From NCBI GenBank assembly GCA_963716215.1, contig OY970298.1, positions 2,666,001 through 2,730,000 of the forward strand: a stretch of 64,000 nucleotides of DNA, read 5' to 3'. Shown here piece by piece: positions 32,480-40,753 of this stretch; the first letter of the stretch is position 1; every line of letters begins with the position of its first letter. The notes beneath the pieces were generated by a model that was not told the origin of the DNA, searched no databases, and worked only from the letters and a program-made list of their open reading frames with translations. This stretch comes from JACVRW01 sp963716215. Lineage in GTDB: Bacteria; Actinomycetota; Thermoleophilia; Solirubrobacterales; Thermoleophilaceae. The position numbers were made by a program, and so were the translations under genes.

Positions 32480-32503
32480 GGGCCCCGCCGAGCGGCGGGG
32501 CCC
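32480..32503 (-). terminator. GC-rich hairpin after acs
   Basis: GGGCCCCGCC-GAGC-GGCGGGGCCC is a perfect 10-bp stem with a 4-nt loop, 14 bp after the acs stop and before the SDR promoter. There is no U-tract, so it is either a non-canonical actinobacterial terminator or an RNA-stabilising 3' stem. Confidence 0.6.
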
Positions 32504-32517
32504 GTCGAGCCCAGCAC

Positions 32518-34503
32518 TCACTCCTCCTCGCCGGCGAACTTCCCTTCGAGGTCCTTCATCACGCCCGGCTCACGCAGCGTGCTCACGTCGCCCAGCTCGC
32601 GTCCCTCAGCGATGTCGCGAAGCAGGCGGCGCATGATCTTGCCAGAACGGGTCTTGGGCACGTCGGCCGTCCAGATGATTCGCTTCGGCCGGGCGAGCTT
32701 CCCGATCCGCTTCGCCACGTGTTCGCGGATCTCCGTCTCGAGCTCGTCGCTGCCCTCGTCCTGCTCGCCCTCGAGGATCACGAAGGCCGAGATCGACTGC
32801 CCGGTGTCCTCGTCCTGCTGGCCGATCACGGCCGCCTCGGCGACCTTCGGGTGCGAGACGATCGCCGACTCCACCTCGGCGGTGGACAGCCGATGCCCGG
32901 ACACGTTCACCACGTCGTCCACGCGCCCCACGATCCAGAAGTAGCCGTCCTCGTCGCGGCGGGCGGCGTCGCCGACGAAGTAAGTCGTCTCGTCCCACTT
33001 AGAGAAGTAGACCTCCTTGAAGCGCTCGTCGTCGCGGAACAGCGTGCGCAGCATTCCCGGCCACGGACGGCGCAGCGCCAGCAGCCCCTGCTCGCCGTCC
33101 TCGATCTCGTTGCCCTCCTCGTCCAGGATCGCCGCGTCCACGCCCGGCAGCGGCTTGCCCGCCGACCCCGGCTTCGTGGACTGCGCGCCCGGCAGCGTCG
33201 TGATCATGATGTTGCCGGTCTCGGTCTGCCACCACGTGTCCACGATCGGGCAGCGTTCGCCGCCGATCAGCTTCCAGTACCAGAGCCAGGCCTTGGGGTT
33301 GATCGGCTCCCCGACCGTCCCCAGCAGCCGCAGCTTGGTGAGGTCCGCCTTCTGCGGATGCGAGATGCCCCACTTCATGCACGCGCGGATCGCCGTCGGG
33401 GCCGTGTAGAAGACGGTCACGCCGTAGCGCTCGCACAGCTCCCACCAGATTCCCTTGTGCGGGTAGTCGGGCGCGCCCTCGTACATCACCGAGGTCATGC
33501 CGTTCATCAGCGGCCCGTAGACGATGTAGGAGTGGCCGGTGACCCACCCCACGTCGGCCGAGCACCAGAACACGTCCTCGTCGGGCTTGAGGTCGAACAC
33601 GTTCTTCGTGGTCCACGCCACCCCGGTCAGGTAGCCGCCGGTGGTGTGCAGGATCCCCTTCGGCTTCGCCGTCGAGCCGGACGTGTAGAGCACGTAGAGC
33701 GGGTGCTCTGAATCGAGCGGTTCGGCGGGACAGTCCTCGTCGGCGGCCTCGATCGCCTCGTCGTAGAAGAGGTCCCGGTCCTCCTTCATCGGTACGTCGG
33801 CGCCGGTGTTGCGCACCACCACCACGGTCTCGATCGAGGGCACGTCGTCGAGGAAGGCGTCGACGGCCGGCTTGATGTCGGCGGCCTTCCCCTTGCGCCG
33901 GGCCTGGTCGACGGTGATCAGCGCCTTCGCGTCCGAGAACTCCATGCGCTCCTTCACCGCGTCGGGCGAGAAGCCGCCGAACACGACGTTGTGGGGCGCC
34001 CCGATGCGCGCGCAGGCGAGCATCGCCACCGCCACCTCGGGGATCATCGGCAGGAAGATCCCGACCACGTCGCCGGGCTCCACCCCACGCTGCTTGAGCA
34101 CGTTGGCGAGCCGCTTGACGTCATGCAGCAGGTCGGCGTAGGTCACGTCGCGCTGCTCGCCCTCCTCGCCGTGCCAGTGGAAGGCGACCTTGTCGCCCTT
34201 GCCGGCCTCGACGTGGCGGTCGAGCGCGTTGTGGGAGGCGTTCAGCTTGCCGCCGGTGAACCACTTGTAGAACGGCGCGTCGGAGTCGTCGAGCACGCGC
34301 TCGGGCTGCTCGAACCAGTCCAGGGCCTTGGCCTGCTCGGCCCACCAGGCGTCGGGATCGCTGGCAGCCGCCTCGTGCTGCGACTCGTCGTCGATCAGCG
34401 CCTTGTCGCGAAAGCCCGACGGCGGGTCGAAGGTCTCCTGGTCGAGCAGGTCGCCGATCTCCTTCTCGACCTGCTCCGCGGACGGCTTGGTGCTTGCTTC
34501 CAT
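32518..34503 (-). CDS. acs: Acetyl-CoA synthetase
   Basis: A 661-residue AMP-forming ligase that activates acetate to acetyl-CoA. Key motifs: the phosphate-binding loop YTSGSTAKPKGILHTTGGY, VTGHSYIVYGPL, the WWQTETGNIMI substrate segment, VGRVDDVVNVSGHRLST hinge and the C-terminal PKTRSGKIMRRLLRDIA with the lysine that is acetylated by Pat-type enzymes in relatives. The length is normal. ATG 34503 is preferred. The acetate symporter ActP with DUF485 lies just upstream on the same strand, so this is an acetate uptake and use locus. Confidence 0.96.
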   Translation of the reverse strand: MEASTKPSAEQVEKEIGDLLDQETFDPPSGFRDKALIDDESQHEAAASDPDAWWAEQAKALDWFEQPERVLDDSDAPFYKWFTGGKLNASHNALDRHVEAGKGDKVAFHWHGEEGEQRDVTYADLLHDVKRLANVLKQRGVEPGDVVGIFLPMIPEVAVAMLACARIGAPHNVVFGGFSPDAVKERMEFSDAKALITVDQARRKGKAADIKPAVDAFLDDVPSIETVVVVRNTGADVPMKEDRDLFYDEAIEAADEDCPAEPLDSEHPLYVLYTSGSTAKPKGILHTTGGYLTGVAWTTKNVFDLKPDEDVFWCSADVGWVTGHSYIVYGPLMNGMTSVMYEGAPDYPHKGIWWELCERYGVTVFYTAPTAIRACMKWGISHPQKADLTKLRLLGTVGEPINPKAWLWYWKLIGGERCPIVDTWWQTETGNIMITTLPGAQSTKPGSAGKPLPGVDAAILDEEGNEIEDGEQGLLALRRPWPGMLRTLFRDDERFKEVYFSKWDETTYFVGDAARRDEDGYFWIVGRVDDVVNVSGHRLSTAEVESAIVSHPKVAEAAVIGQQDEDTGQSISAFVILEGEQDEGSDELETEIREHVAKRIGKLARPKRIIWTADVPKTRSGKIMRRLLRDIAEGRELGDVSTLREPGVMKDLEGKFAGEEE

Positions 34504-34513
34504 AGCTCGCTTT

Positions 34514-35248
34514 CTACCCCAGGGTCTGCTCGGGAACACGGACGACGCGCTCGAGCCAGCGGCCGAACAGCGCTCGCGCGAGCGGCACGGTGGTGTCGGC
34601 GCGCTCGGCGACCTCGTCGATCAGGCGGTCCAGCGCGCCGGGCCCTTTGATCGCCTCGAGGCTGGCCGAGTACGCGGGCACCGCGCCCCACTCCGACGCC
34701 AGCTCCGGCGACACCTCGAGATGGAACTGCAGCGCGTAGGCGCGCCCGCAGACGAAGGCCTGGTTGGCGTAGGCCGGCGAGCTGGCCAGCAGCGTCGCGC
34801 CGGGCGGCAGGTCGAAGGTGTCGCCATGCCACTGGAGCGCCGGGAAGCTCGGCGGGAGCACCTCGAAGACTGGGTCCGCGGCAGCGGCGGCGGTCAGCTC
34901 TACGTCCAGCACGCCGACCTCGGCCTCGGGACCGGGATAGACGTTCGCGCCCAGCGCCGCCGCCAACAGCTGAGCGCCGAGGCAGACGCCCCACACCGGG
35001 TGTCCCGCCTCGACGGCTTCGCGCAGCAGGCGCTTCTCGTCGGCGAGCCAGGGATGTGCGTCGTCCTCGTAGGCGCCCATCGGGCCGCCCATCACGATCG
35101 TGGCGGCGAACTCGCGCCAGTCGGGCAGCGCGTCCCCCTCGTCGAGCTCGATCCTCGTCAGGTCGAGTCCGCGCGCGCGCAGCTCGTCCTCGAAGGCCGC
35201 CGGCGGCTCGCACGCGATGTGCTGGAGCACTAGCAGTGAGTCGGGCAT
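34514..35248 (-). CDS. Class I glutamine amidotransferase (GMP synthase-like)
   Basis: About 244 residues from ATG 35248. The nucleophile is in WGVCLGAQLLAAALGA, the oxyanion region in VMGGPMGAYEDDAHPWL, and the catalytic His-x-Glu in ALQFHLEVSPEL. This matches the stand-alone YfeJ/GMP-synthase-like amidotransferase family, whose acceptors are generally unknown. It ends 10 bp before the acs start, so it is probably co-transcribed with acs. A TAGATA element upstream could be its -10. Confidence 0.85.
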   Translation of the reverse strand: MPDSLLVLQHIACEPPAAFEDELRARGLDLTRIELDEGDALPDWREFAATIVMGGPMGAYEDDAHPWLADEKRLLREAVEAGHPVWGVCLGAQLLAAALGANVYPGPEAEVGVLDVELTAAAAADPVFEVLPPSFPALQWHGDTFDLPPGATLLASSPAYANQAFVCGRAYALQFHLEVSPELASEWGAVPAYSASLEAIKGPGALDRLIDEVAERADTTVPLARALFGRWLERVVRVPEQTLG

Positions 35249-35272
35249 GGCCGGCACGCTATCTAGAACAAG

Positions 35273-35308
35273 GTGGAGGGGCACGCCGTCTCAAGCGCAC
35301 CCCTCCAC
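35273..35308 (-). terminator. Possible terminator hairpin after actP
   Basis: A 9-bp inverted repeat GTGGAGGGG / CCCCTCCAC flanks an 18-nt loop, 12 bp after the actP stop on the minus strand, followed by a weak T-rich CTTGTTCT. It would separate actP from the amidotransferase-acs unit. Confidence 0.45.
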
Positions 35309-35319
35309 TCCCCCACCAC

Positions 35320-36963
35320 TTACGACTGGCGGCCGGTGCCCACCAGCTCGCGCGCCTCCTCCTCGGAGCCCGCGCCGTTGGACGACCGTCCGGTCAACGT
35401 CATGCCGGTTCCGGTCTCGGAGCCCAGGCCCGTCTCAGAGCGCACCCACAGCTCGTCGAAGCTGACCGCCTCGACCCGGTCGCTGGACAGCACCGTGCCG
35501 AGCCAGCAGCCGATGAACCCGAGCGGGATGCTGATGATCCCCGGGTTGGCCAGGTCGTACCCCGAGAACAGGCCGCCCTCGGAGTCCGGCCCCGGCCACA
35601 CGGTCGGGCTGATGATCACGAGCGCGACGGAGCTGATCACGCCGACCAGAACGCCGGTGACGGCGCCGGTCGTGTTGAAGCGGCGCCAGGTGAGCGCCAG
35701 CAGCAGCGCCGGGAAGTTGGCGCTGGCCGCGACCGCGAACGCGAGGCCGACCATGAACGACACGTTCAGGCCCTCGCCGCCGAGGATCGCGATGCCGATC
35801 GCGATCGCACCGATCGCGAGCGCGGCGGTCTTGGCCACCCAGACCTCCTCCTTCTCGGAGTCGCGTCCACTGCGCACGATGTTCGACCAGATGTCGTGCG
35901 CCACGGCCCCGGAGGCCGAGATCACGAGGCCGGCCACCACCGCCAGGATCGTCGCGAACGCGACGCCCGCGATGATCGCCTGGAAGAACTCGCCGCCCAG
36001 CTCGTCGGCGAGCAGCGGCAGCGCGCCGTTGCCGGTGGCGCCGGCGGCCTCCTCGCCGCCCTGGCCGAGGATCGCTCGCGCGCCGAAGCCGAGCGCCGTC
36101 GTCATGACGTAGAAGGCGCCGATGAGCACCATCGCCCACATCACCGACGACCGCGCGGCCTTGGCGTTGGGCACGGTGAAGAACCGCATCAGGATGTGCG
36201 GCAGCCCGGCGGTGCCGAGCACCAGCCCCAGCCCCAGCGACACCGTGTCGAGCGGCGACGACAGGAACAGGCCGGGCTGCAGATAGGACTCGCCCTCGGC
36301 GGACTCCGACCGTGCGTCGCGGAACAGGTCGATCGGGTTCCAGCTGACCTTGGCCAGCACCCAGATCGTCATGACGACCGCGGCCGACATCAGCATGCCC
36401 GCCTTGATGATCTGCACCCAGCTGGTGGCGAGCATGCCGCCCAGCACGATGTAGGAGACCATGAACACGCCGGTGAGGATCACCGCGAGCGAGAAGTCGA
36501 TCTCCACGAGACCCTCGATCAGCACGCCCGCTCCCACCATCTGCGCGATCAGGTAGAAGGCGACGACGGTCAGTGTCCCGAGCGCCGCAGCGGCCCGGGC
36601 GGGCTTCTGGTTGAGGCGGTAGGACAACACGTCGGCGATCGTGTACTTGCCGGCGTTGCGCATGCGCTCGGCCAGCAGGAACAGCACCGTCAGGAACGCG
36701 ACCAGGAAGCCGACGGAGTAGAGGAACCCGTCGAAGCCGAACAGGTAGATCAGGCCGGCGATGCCGAGGAACGACGCCGCTGACATGTAGTCGCCTGCGA
36801 TGGCAAAGCCGTTCTGCGGCCCGGTCAGGCCGCGGCCCGCGGCCCAGAAGTCGGTGGCCGAGTTCACGCGCCTCGAGGCGAAGTAGCTGATCACGAGCGT
36901 GACGGCGACGATGACGCCGAAGACCGCCAGCGCAGTGCTGTTTACGGCGGCGATGGCAGTCAC
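35320..36963 (-). CDS. actP: Cation/acetate symporter (sodium:solute symporter family)
   Basis: A 547-residue SSS-family permease with about 13 membrane segments. ActP-type features: FWAAGRGLTGPQNGFAIAGDYMSAASFLG-type start region (AGRGLTGPQNGFAIAGDYMS), YTIADVLSYRL, and GTAGLPHILMRFFTVPNAKAAR, the SSS signature. It imports acetate and other short carboxylates with Na+. GTG 36963 overlaps the DUF485 stop (GTGA). The order DUF485-actP is the standard yjcH-actP arrangement, with acs downstream. The C-terminal tail is a long polar cytoplasmic extension. Confidence 0.94.
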   Translation of the reverse strand: MTAIAAVNSTALAVFGVIVAVTLVISYFASRRVNSATDFWAAGRGLTGPQNGFAIAGDYMSAASFLGIAGLIYLFGFDGFLYSVGFLVAFLTVLFLLAERMRNAGKYTIADVLSYRLNQKPARAAAALGTLTVVAFYLIAQMVGAGVLIEGLVEIDFSLAVILTGVFMVSYIVLGGMLATSWVQIIKAGMLMSAAVVMTIWVLAKVSWNPIDLFRDARSESAEGESYLQPGLFLSSPLDTVSLGLGLVLGTAGLPHILMRFFTVPNAKAARSSVMWAMVLIGAFYVMTTALGFGARAILGQGGEEAAGATGNGALPLLADELGGEFFQAIIAGVAFATILAVVAGLVISASGAVAHDIWSNIVRSGRDSEKEEVWVAKTAALAIGAIAIGIAILGGEGLNVSFMVGLAFAVAASANFPALLLALTWRRFNTTGAVTGVLVGVISSVALVIISPTVWPGPDSEGGLFSGYDLANPGIISIPLGFIGCWLGTVLSSDRVEAVSFDELWVRSETGLGSETGTGMTLTGRSSNGAGSEEEARELVGTGRQS

Positions 36964-37337
36964 TGGACCCTCCCCCGCTCACGGCCGGCGCGCAGCGCAA
37001 CGTCGGCGGCGCGCTTGGCCAGCGGGTCGAACTCGCGGTCCGACTTGCGCAGGTACCAGGCGCCGAGCGCCCAGGTCATCACGAACTGCGAGAGCGCGAG
37101 GGCGTACCCCACGGTCAACCCGTCCGCCAGAAACTCGCGGCCCATGAAGTCGGGCGCGTAGCCGGCCAGGATCACGAAGCCGAAGTACCAGGCGAGGAAG
37201 AAGATCGTCCCCGGCACCACGAATGAACGCTTCTTCTTGACCAGCTCCCGAAACTCAGGGGACCGTGCTGCGGCCTCCCAGTCGATCTCGGGATGGTGAT
37301 CTGACCCCGCAGCCTGGGCTGCCTCGGTCGTCGCCAT
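36960..37337 (-). CDS. DUF485 (YjcH-like) inner membrane protein
   Basis: A 125-residue protein with two membrane segments (VVPGTIFFLAWYFGFVILAGY and VGYALALSQFVMTWALGAWYL) preceded by a polar N-terminus ending ELVKKKRSFV. DUF485 proteins are encoded directly before actP in most bacteria and are thought to be accessory subunits of the permease. ATG 37337 follows GGGAGA. The end overlaps actP by four bases. Confidence 0.93.
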   Translation of the reverse strand: MATTEAAQAAGSDHHPEIDWEAAARSPEFRELVKKKRSFVVPGTIFFLAWYFGFVILAGYAPDFMGREFLADGLTVGYALALSQFVMTWALGAWYLRKSDREFDPLAKRAADVALRAGRERGRVQ

Positions 37338-37458
37338 CTCACTCTCCCTTCTTAGCCTCTTCTTAGACAGAGGTCCTCGCGGCGAGCGATGCCCCGGGAA
37401 GGGAGGTCGCAAACCTCTAAGTGGCCCCACTTGCGCCAGGGACCAACCCGATGAGAGG

Positions 37459-38016
37459 GTGGGTCTACAGCTATCGGGAGGTGCTGAAGCGAGGCGTCAT
37501 CTGACGTATGCGAACGTGATGGCCACGTTCGCGGTTTTCCTTGCCCTGGGCGGGGTGTCGTACGCGGCGATCAAGCTGCCGAAGAACAGCGTGGGCGCGA
37601 AGCAGATCAAGGCCGGGGCGGTCGGGGCATCGGAGGTCAAGAACGGCGCCCTGAAGGCCGGGGACTTCGGGCGCGGGCAGCTCCCCAAGGGCCCGGAGGG
37701 CGACCGCGGTCCGGCCGGCGCGGAGGCCACCAAGCTCTGGGCGCAGATCAGCGCCGGCGCGAACCCGACGGTCGTGAACAGCTCGGGCAACGTGACGGTC
37801 ACGCGGGCCGCGAACCTGGCCGCGAACGTGACGTTCCCGTCGAACGTGAGCAAGTGCAGCATCCAGCTCACGCGCGTCGGGGGGACGCCCGCGCGCTACA
37901 TCCGTGTCATCAACCGGCCGACGGGATCCACGGTCGGCGTCTGGACAACCAACGTCGATGGAATGGCCAACGCCACGACGACGCAGGACGCGTTCGACAT
38001 CGCGGTGTTCTGCTGA
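37459..38016 (+). CDS. Secreted protein with short collagen-like stretch
   Basis: A 185-residue protein of a type abundant in Solirubrobacterales. The N-terminus HLTYANVMATFAVFLALGG is a signal/anchor segment; then comes a repetitive region IKLPKNSVGAKQIKAGAVGA with SEVKNGALKAGDF repeats, a short Gly-X-Y-like PKGPEGDRGPAGAE, and a beta-rich C-terminal domain with a Cys pair (KCSIQL, AVFC). The start is GTG 37459. It is probably exported and may be a surface or matrix protein. A GC hairpin follows the gene. Confidence 0.8.
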   Translation: MGLQLSGGAEARRHLTYANVMATFAVFLALGGVSYAAIKLPKNSVGAKQIKAGAVGASEVKNGALKAGDFGRGQLPKGPEGDRGPAGAEATKLWAQISAGANPTVVNSSGNVTVTRAANLAANVTFPSNVSKCSIQLTRVGGTPARYIRVINRPTGSTVGVWTTNVDGMANATTTQDAFDIAVFC

Positions 38017-38032
38017 GCGAGTAGCGCGGGAT

Positions 38033-38066
38033 GGGGGGCCGCCACTCGATTAGGTGGTTGCCCCCC
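38033..38066 (+). terminator. Possible terminator hairpin
   Basis: GGGGGGC...CCAC-(8 nt)-GTGG..GCCCCCC forms a strong stem 16 bp after the stop of the secreted-protein gene. No T-run follows, so it is assigned with moderate confidence. Confidence 0.45.
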
Positions 38067-38165
38067 ACCCCGTGGAGCGCACGCCGGGGGTTCCTGAAGA
38101 AACGGGCCTATACGGGACGTTTCGTGCGGAACCCCCCGCGGGTTGCCGCCACCCCTGTGGCCGCG

Positions 38166-38180
38166 GATACTGGGCGGGCG
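38166..38180 (+). promoter_or_regulatory. Conserved leaderless-type promoter of SnoaL genes
   Basis: GATACT at 38166-38171 lies 9 nt before ATG 38181 inside GGATACTGGGCGGGCGATG, almost identical to the sequences before the SnoaL genes at 27616 and 45252. Confidence 0.5.
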
Positions 38181-38705
38181 ATGTCGCAAGAGAACCTGGC
38201 GATCGCCCGGCAGATGATTGCCTGCGTGAACCGTGCAGACGACGAAGGCCTCGCCGCCCTCATGGCCGATGACGTCAAGTGCTTTCCGGGCGCCGACCAG
38301 CCCGAGCCTCCTTTCCAGGGGCGCGAGCAGTTTCTGCACTATGCACGCAGCTGGACCGAGGCTTTCGACCAGTACGCGGTGGAGTCGAGTCAGTACCTGG
38401 ACGTTGGCGAATACGTCGTGATCACGGGCCGAACCGTTGCCCGAGGCCGAGGCAGCGGCGTGGAGCTGTCGAGCGACGATGCGTGGGTAGTCCGCTTCCG
38501 CGACGGAGAGGCGATCGAGTACCGGGAGTACGAGACGCGGGAGGAGGCCCTCGACGCCGTAGGGACGTGCCCGAGGCCGAGGCAGCGGCGTGGAGCTGTG
38601 AGCGACGATGCGTGGGTGGTCCGATTGCGCGACGGACGGGCGATCGAGTACCGGGAGTACGAGACGCGGCAGGAGGCCCTCGACGCCGTGGGGCTGGCGG
38701 AGTAG
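38181..38705 (+). CDS. SnoaL-like protein with duplicated C-terminus
   Basis: A 174-residue member of the MSQEN SnoaL family (MSQENLAIARQMIACVNRAD). The normal fold ends near residue 130 with SDDAWVVRFRDGEAIEYREY followed by ETREEALDAVG. Here this segment is repeated: a tandem copy adds 43 residues with SDDAWVVRLRDGRAIEYREY and ends ALDAVGLAE. The repeat unit is about 129-130 bp. The first part of the second unit is read in another frame (TCPRPRQRRGAV) because of a one-base difference, then returns to frame. Function unknown; the extra copy probably disturbs or extends the last beta strands. Confidence 0.8.
   Translation: MSQENLAIARQMIACVNRADDEGLAALMADDVKCFPGADQPEPPFQGREQFLHYARSWTEAFDQYAVESSQYLDVGEYVVITGRTVARGRGSGVELSSDDAWVVRFRDGEAIEYREYETREEALDAVGTCPRPRQRRGAVSDDAWVVRLRDGRAIEYREYETRQEALDAVGLAE
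38438..38697 (+). repeat. Tandem duplication of about 130 bp inside a SnoaL gene
   Basis: The unit starting TGCCCGAGGCCGAGGCAGCG occurs at 38438 and again at 38568. The copies are almost identical to their ends (…GACGCCGTAGGG and …GACGCCGTGGGG), with one base less in the second copy (CTGTCGAGCG versus CTGTGAGCG) and a handful of substitutions. The close identity points to a recent event. Confidence 0.85.
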
Positions 38706-38729
38706 CCATGACGCAGGACGATCGTCGAG

Positions 38730-39134
38730 GTGGCGCGGCGCATGGTCGACGCCTTCAACCGCGGCGATGTCGAGGCGGTGGTCGCGGCGTTCGACGAGGA
38801 CTGCGAGATCACGGAGCCGCCGGAGATGCCCGACAGCCCCGCCACCGGCTACCGCGGGCACGCCGGCATCAGAGCCTGGATGGCAAACCTGCGCGGAGTG
38901 GCTGGAGCGGGGTTCGAGCCGCGGCACTTCGAACCGCGTGGCGACTCCCTGCTGTGCGAGCTGGTGTCGACCGGGCTCGGGCAGGCAAGCGGGGTGCCCG
39001 TCGAGTGGATGACGTACGCGGTGTTCGAGATGCGCGGGGGAAAGATCGCGCGGATCCGGGTCTTCCTCAGCAGGGCGGAGGCCATTGAAGCGGTGGGGCT
39101 GCCTTGCGACAAGAACCGCGCGGAGCGCGGTTAA
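38730..39134 (+). CDS. SnoaL-like protein with displaced N-terminus
   Basis: A 134-residue frame from GTG 38730 (VARRMVDAFNRGDVEAVVAA). The middle YRGHAGIRAWMANL and the tail GGKIARIRVFLSRAEAIEAV are family typical. An ATG at 38708 (ATG ACG CAG GAC GAT) would give the usual MTQ-start, but it runs into another frame; removing one base near 38722 yields MTQDDVEVARRMVDAF. So either the gene starts at the GTG, or there is a one-base insertion in the real N-terminus. It follows the previous SnoaL gene by two bases at ATG 38708, as an operon would. Confidence 0.75.
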   Translation: MARRMVDAFNRGDVEAVVAAFDEDCEITEPPEMPDSPATGYRGHAGIRAWMANLRGVAGAGFEPRHFEPRGDSLLCELVSTGLGQASGVPVEWMTYAVFEMRGGKIARIRVFLSRAEAIEAVGLPCDKNRAERG

Positions 39135-39145
39135 CGGCCCGCGAT

Positions 39146-39619
39146 TCACCCGCTGGAGCGCAAGCCGCTCAGCTGAGTCTGCTCCAGGGCGGCCAGCATC
39201 CGTCCACGAGCGAAGAAGTCCCAGAACTCCACCACATTCCCTGCGGGATCCTCGACGTAGAGAGAGCAATCCCCGCCGCTGTGCATCAGCGGCCCGCGAT
39301 GGTCAATTCCGAGGGTCTCAAGGCGCCGGGCCATCACAACGAGTGTCCCGGGCGCTGCCGAAAAGGCGAAGTGCACGTGCCGCCCGCCCGCGTCTCCGAA
39401 CTCCTTCTCGCCAGGATCCCAGAGGCCGAGTCGCGCCCGCGAACCGCAGGCCAGCCAGGTCCGATCGTCGTCACGGCTGAGCACCCGCAACCCGAGCACC
39501 GTGGTGTAGAAAGTCTCCAGGCCGCGTCTGTCCGCGGTCTCGAGCGTCAGTTCGCAGATACCGTCGAGCGGCGGAGAGATTGCCACCCTCGCGTGCTCAT
39601 GGTGGTTGTTGCAGGTCAT
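39146..39619 (-). CDS. VOC family protein
   Basis: A 157-residue VOC-fold protein from ATG 39619 (MTCNNHHEHARVAI). Strands and ligands: GICELTLETADRRGLETFYT, LGLRVLSRDDDRTWLACG, HVHFAFSAAPGTLVVMARRL and DCSLYVEDPAGNVVEFWDF. The HVHF and VVEFWD elements are the usual metal-ligand positions of dioxygenase-like VOC proteins. The N-terminus is His-rich. It is convergent with the SnoaL gene. Substrate unknown. Confidence 0.85.
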   Translation of the reverse strand: MTCNNHHEHARVAISPPLDGICELTLETADRRGLETFYTTVLGLRVLSRDDDRTWLACGSRARLGLWDPGEKEFGDAGGRHVHFAFSAAPGTLVVMARRLETLGIDHRGPLMHSGGDCSLYVEDPAGNVVEFWDFFARGRMLAALEQTQLSGLRSSG

Positions 39620-39953
39620 CTCAGCTCCGATCGATGCGTGACGTGGCCGCGGGGAGCGACATAGGACGCGGCATCTGGGTGGGACGAGGCACAAGCCGAA
39701 CGTACGCCGGGTTGGGGATCGCCCAATAGCAATTGGCCCTGGCGCGATAGGGAATGCGTCTCAGCCGGGATCGGCGTCTCCGTGATCGTCGACGGCGCTC
39801 GCCCGAGCGCAGCGTCTACCTCCGTGGGTGTATAGGCCGCGCCTGGGCGTGCCGCTGACGGTATGCGAAAGAGTCGTCCGCGGGCCGACGACAAAACCGT
39901 CGCACTCGTCGAGCATCTCGGGCTCTGAGTCATCGAGCGCTAAGGAGAGAGAA
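39620..39953. other. Intergenic stretch between divergent genes
   Basis: About 330 bp with no supported ORF. It must hold the promoters of the VOC gene (minus) and the small gene at 39954 (plus). A good Shine-Dalgarno AAGGAGAGAG lies at the right end. No operator-like palindrome stands out. Confidence 0.5.
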
Positions 39954-40157
39954 ATGGACGCCAGCGAGATTCGTGCCCGCCTCGGCCACCTCAAGTTGGA
40001 GATGCTCGAGGCGGAGTCGGTGGGGCTCACTGCGTGCGAGCCCTACATGAAGGAGCTCGAGGAGGAGATCGGCGGCTGCCGGGCCGCACTAGTGGGCGCC
40101 GCCGTAACCGAGATTGCGGTGGCACGCGGCGAGCTCTACGGGCGCCTGGTCGGTTGA
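39954..40157 (+). CDS. Small helical protein, unknown function
   Basis: A 67-residue protein with a strong ribosome-binding site (AAGGAGAGAGAAATG). It is predicted all-helical: SEIRARLGHLKLEMLEAESV, then YMKELEEEIGGCRAALVGA, and ends ELYGRLVG. The stop overlaps the TTG start of the OsmC-like gene (TTGA), which suggests co-translation. No family is recognised. Confidence 0.7.
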   Translation: MDASEIRARLGHLKLEMLEAESVGLTACEPYMKELEEEIGGCRAALVGAAVTEIAVARGELYGRLVG

Positions 40158-40615
40158 CCGCTCGACGAGGTCCTGTCGGCGCAGTTCGGCACGCCACGGC
40201 GCGGTGGCTCTCAAATCCGCCGAACGGCGTGGGCCACCTCCACTCCGACAGCCGCGCCTTCGAAGCACTGCCCTTCTCCATCCCCGAGGGCGCCCCGGAG
40301 GAGGCTCAGACTACGCCAGGCGAGCTGCTGGCAGCCGCCTATTCGGCCTTCGTGGCGACGCATCTGGCGCAACGTCTCGAGCGCGACGGCGTGCCTGCGC
40401 AAGAGCTTGTGGTCGACGTGTGGCGCCTGCGGTCGGCGCGCGTTGACAGCGCCGGAGCACTCGACCGGCTCGAGGTGGCGGTGCGGGGCCGCGTGAACAG
40501 GATCGACACGGCCGACTTCGAGGAGGCCGCGCGCGCGGCGTGGGACACCTGTGCACATTCGCTCGGGTTGAGCGACGACCTGCGCGTGGAGCTGCGCGTG
40601 AAGCTCGCCGGGTGA
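40154..40615 (+). CDS. OsmC/Ohr-like protein lacking the first catalytic cysteine
   Basis: About 153 residues from TTG 40154, whose last bases overlap the preceding stop. The OsmC fold is shown by FSIPEGAPEEAQTTPGELLAA, the long helix AAYSAFVATHLAQRLERDG, RLEVAVRGRVN and FEEAARAAWDTCAHSLGLSD. Peroxide-reducing OsmC proteins use two cysteines; the second (DTCAHS) is present, but the first, expected in the AAHAACF-like helix, is replaced (AAYSAFV). It is therefore unlikely to be a standard hydroperoxidase. No ATG or GTG start is available in frame. Confidence 0.75.
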   Translation: MTARRGPVGAVRHATARWLSNPPNGVGHLHSDSRAFEALPFSIPEGAPEEAQTTPGELLAAAYSAFVATHLAQRLERDGVPAQELVVDVWRLRSARVDSAGALDRLEVAVRGRVNRIDTADFEEAARAAWDTCAHSLGLSDDLRVELRVKLAG

Positions 40616-40753
40616 GCACACGTGCATGCCCACCGGCGGCGCCAGCCTCCGCGATGCAGGCAAGTCCGCCGGGGCGCCAAGCCGGGCCCGTCCATCCGTC
40701 CGGCGACGCAGAGATTCCAGCTAGCTGCAATGTGGGCTGCGACGCCCGCTGAC

